Positions 51,391 through 52,278 of a stretch of 52,278 nucleotides of DNA are shown here, piece after piece. The DNA lies in assembly GCA_041552055.1 (NCBI GenBank), contig JBFELO010000016.1, positions 1 through 52,278 on the forward strand. Reading direction: 5' to 3'. The notes below the pieces were generated by a model. That model saw nothing but the letters and a program-made list of their open reading frames with translations, was not told where the DNA came from and made no database searches. The position numbers and the translations under genes were made by a program. Each line of letters begins with the position of its first letter. Position 1 is the first letter of the stretch. This DNA comes from JBFELO01 sp041552055 (lineage in GTDB: Bacteria > Acidobacteriota > Thermoanaerobaculia > Thermoanaerobaculales > Sulfomarinibacteraceae).

Positions 51391-52278
51391 ATGATCAGTA
51401 TCAACACGTATGGGATGAAGTATTCGATAACCGCGGTGTCAGTCGTGGCCCTGCTGGTGGGCCTGGTGCCCAGCGCGGCGCTCGCCTCGGGTCCGATCGA
51501 CGCGTCCGAGCCGTCACTGGCCGGCAAGGTCGATGACCGGCTCGACCCGCTCACGGTGGAGCAGAGGGCCCTGCGCCAGCAGGCACTCGAGGACGTGCTC
51601 AGGGGCGCGCCCATGGCCAAGGCCAACGGCAACGTGCACATGGTGGCCAATGGTCAGTACGTGGAGCTCGCGCGCGAAGGCGAGGACCCGGTCTGGACCG
51701 TGCTGGGCGAGTTCGCGGACTTTACGCACAACAGCATCGCCGAGCCGGACCGCAGCGTCGACAACTCGACGATGTGGGCCCCGGACTACAGCCGGGACTA
51801 CTTCATGGACATGCTCTTCGCCGATGGCGGCGGCGCCAACTCGATGCGGAACTTCTACATCGAGCAGAGCTCCAACCGGTACACGGTGTACGGCGACGTC
51901 ACCGACTGGGTCACCCTGCCGGGCAACGCCTGTGACTACGATGATGGTGATCCGGGACCTGGGAATGCCTATGACGTCTGGCAGTTCCTGATCGACTCGA
52001 TCGATGGCTGGTACGCCGCGCAGATCGCGGCCGGCATGACCCCAACCGAGATCGACGACTACCTGAGTGCGTTCGACGTCTGGGACCGGTACGACTATGA
52101 CGGCGACGGCGACTTCGACGAGCCCGACGGCTACATCGACCACATGCAGTTCGTCCATGCCGGCGAGGGCAACGAAGCCGGCGGCGGGGCGCTCGGCGAC
52201 TGCGCAATCTGGAACCACAGCTGGAGCACCTACTGGTGGCTCCCCGTTGGTCCGAGCTTCAACCAGTCCGGCGGCATC
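51391..52278 (+). CDS. M6 (immune inhibitor A) metalloprotease, N-terminal part
   Basis: The first 296 residues of a secreted protease, open at the window end. ATG 51391 follows AAAGGAGAGC. A signal peptide is seen (hydrophobic VSVVALLVGLVPSAALA). Then comes a propeptide-like stretch and the M6 domain start: FADFTHNSIAEPDRSVDNST, RNFYIEQSSNRYTVYGDVTDW, and YDGDGDFDEPDGYIDHMQFV followed by HAGEGNEAGGGALGDCAIWN, all closely like Bacillus InhA. The zinc motif HExxH lies further on and is outside the window. Confidence 0.88.
   Translation, partial: MISINTYGMKYSITAVSVVALLVGLVPSAALASGPIDASEPSLAGKVDDRLDPLTVEQRALRQQALEDVLRGAPMAKANGNVHMVANGQYVELAREGEDPVWTVLGEFADFTHNSIAEPDRSVDNSTMWAPDYSRDYFMDMLFADGGGANSMRNFYIEQSSNRYTVYGDVTDWVTLPGNACDYDDGDPGPGNAYDVWQFLIDSIDGWYAAQIAAGMTPTEIDDYLSAFDVWDRYDYDGDGDFDEPDGYIDHMQFVHAGEGNEAGGGALGDCAIWNHSWSTYWWLPVGPSFNQSGGI

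Overview
The window is GC-rich, gene-dense bacterial DNA. No rRNA, tRNA, CRISPR array or insertion sequence was recognised. The gene content fits an anaerobic or microaerophilic Gram-negative of the Acidobacteriota, closest in flavour to the Thermoanaerobaculia / Sulfomarinibacter-like lineages: a Ser/Thr kinase fused to PD40 repeats, DUF5916 outer-membrane barrels, metallo-beta-lactamase and alpha/beta-hydrolase proteins with TPR tails, Mvh/Hdr and DsrMK/DsrC-type redox genes. This assignment is inference from gene content only.

Left part (1-12 kb): a nitroreductase cut by the window edge, a DprE1/ALO-like FAD enzyme, an ArsM-like methyltransferase read through an in-frame UGA (probable selenocysteine), a YbaN membrane protein, a ceramidase-like secreted protein, a HEAT-repeat protein, an Nramp-like transporter flanked by duplicated gene-tail DNA, and a Spondin/CHRD/PKD/haem-c locus that appears to carry a frameshift and a late nonsense codon.

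Middle (11.6-30 kb): mostly secreted, periplasmic or outer-membrane proteins: a small alpha/beta-barrel protein, a 5'-nucleotidase-like phosphatase with a clear promoter and palindrome, an MBL-TPR hydrolase, a kinase-PD40 sensor, a DUF5916 protein, DUF6485, an NTF2-like protein, a Haem_bd protein, DUF1846, an aldehyde dehydrogenase, and a large alpha/beta hydrolase with the same kind of TPR tail as the MBL protein. A 102-bp tandem element built on GATACC/GGTATC lies between two convergent genes.

Right part (30-52 kb): a decayed repeat-rich surface/tail-fibre-like gene (truncated start, two frameshifts, one TAA) abuts a redox island. The island holds dsrM/dsrK-like genes, a helix-turn-helix/two-CW/receiver-like regulator with a leaderless-type promoter, a DsrC/TusE-like protein with altered cysteines, a Memo-like protein, a sulfatase, a ferredoxin-domain protein, an mvhD-mvhG-mvhA NiFe-hydrogenase operon (group 3c type), an SDR enzyme and, convergent with it, an hdrCB-hdrA operon. 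Together they suggest H2-linked, flavin-based electron transfer to a thiol/disulfide pool and exchange with the quinone pool through DsrMK. The window ends in an ATC-hydrolase-like protein and the start of an M6 (immune inhibitor A) metalloprotease.

The strongest unusual signal is the UGA-containing methyltransferase at 2279-3064. Its UGA sits where ArsM proteins carry a metalloid-binding cysteine, coding continues for 56 conserved codons, and a compact hairpin with a GG-containing loop begins 9 nt after the UGA, as expected of a bacterial SECIS.
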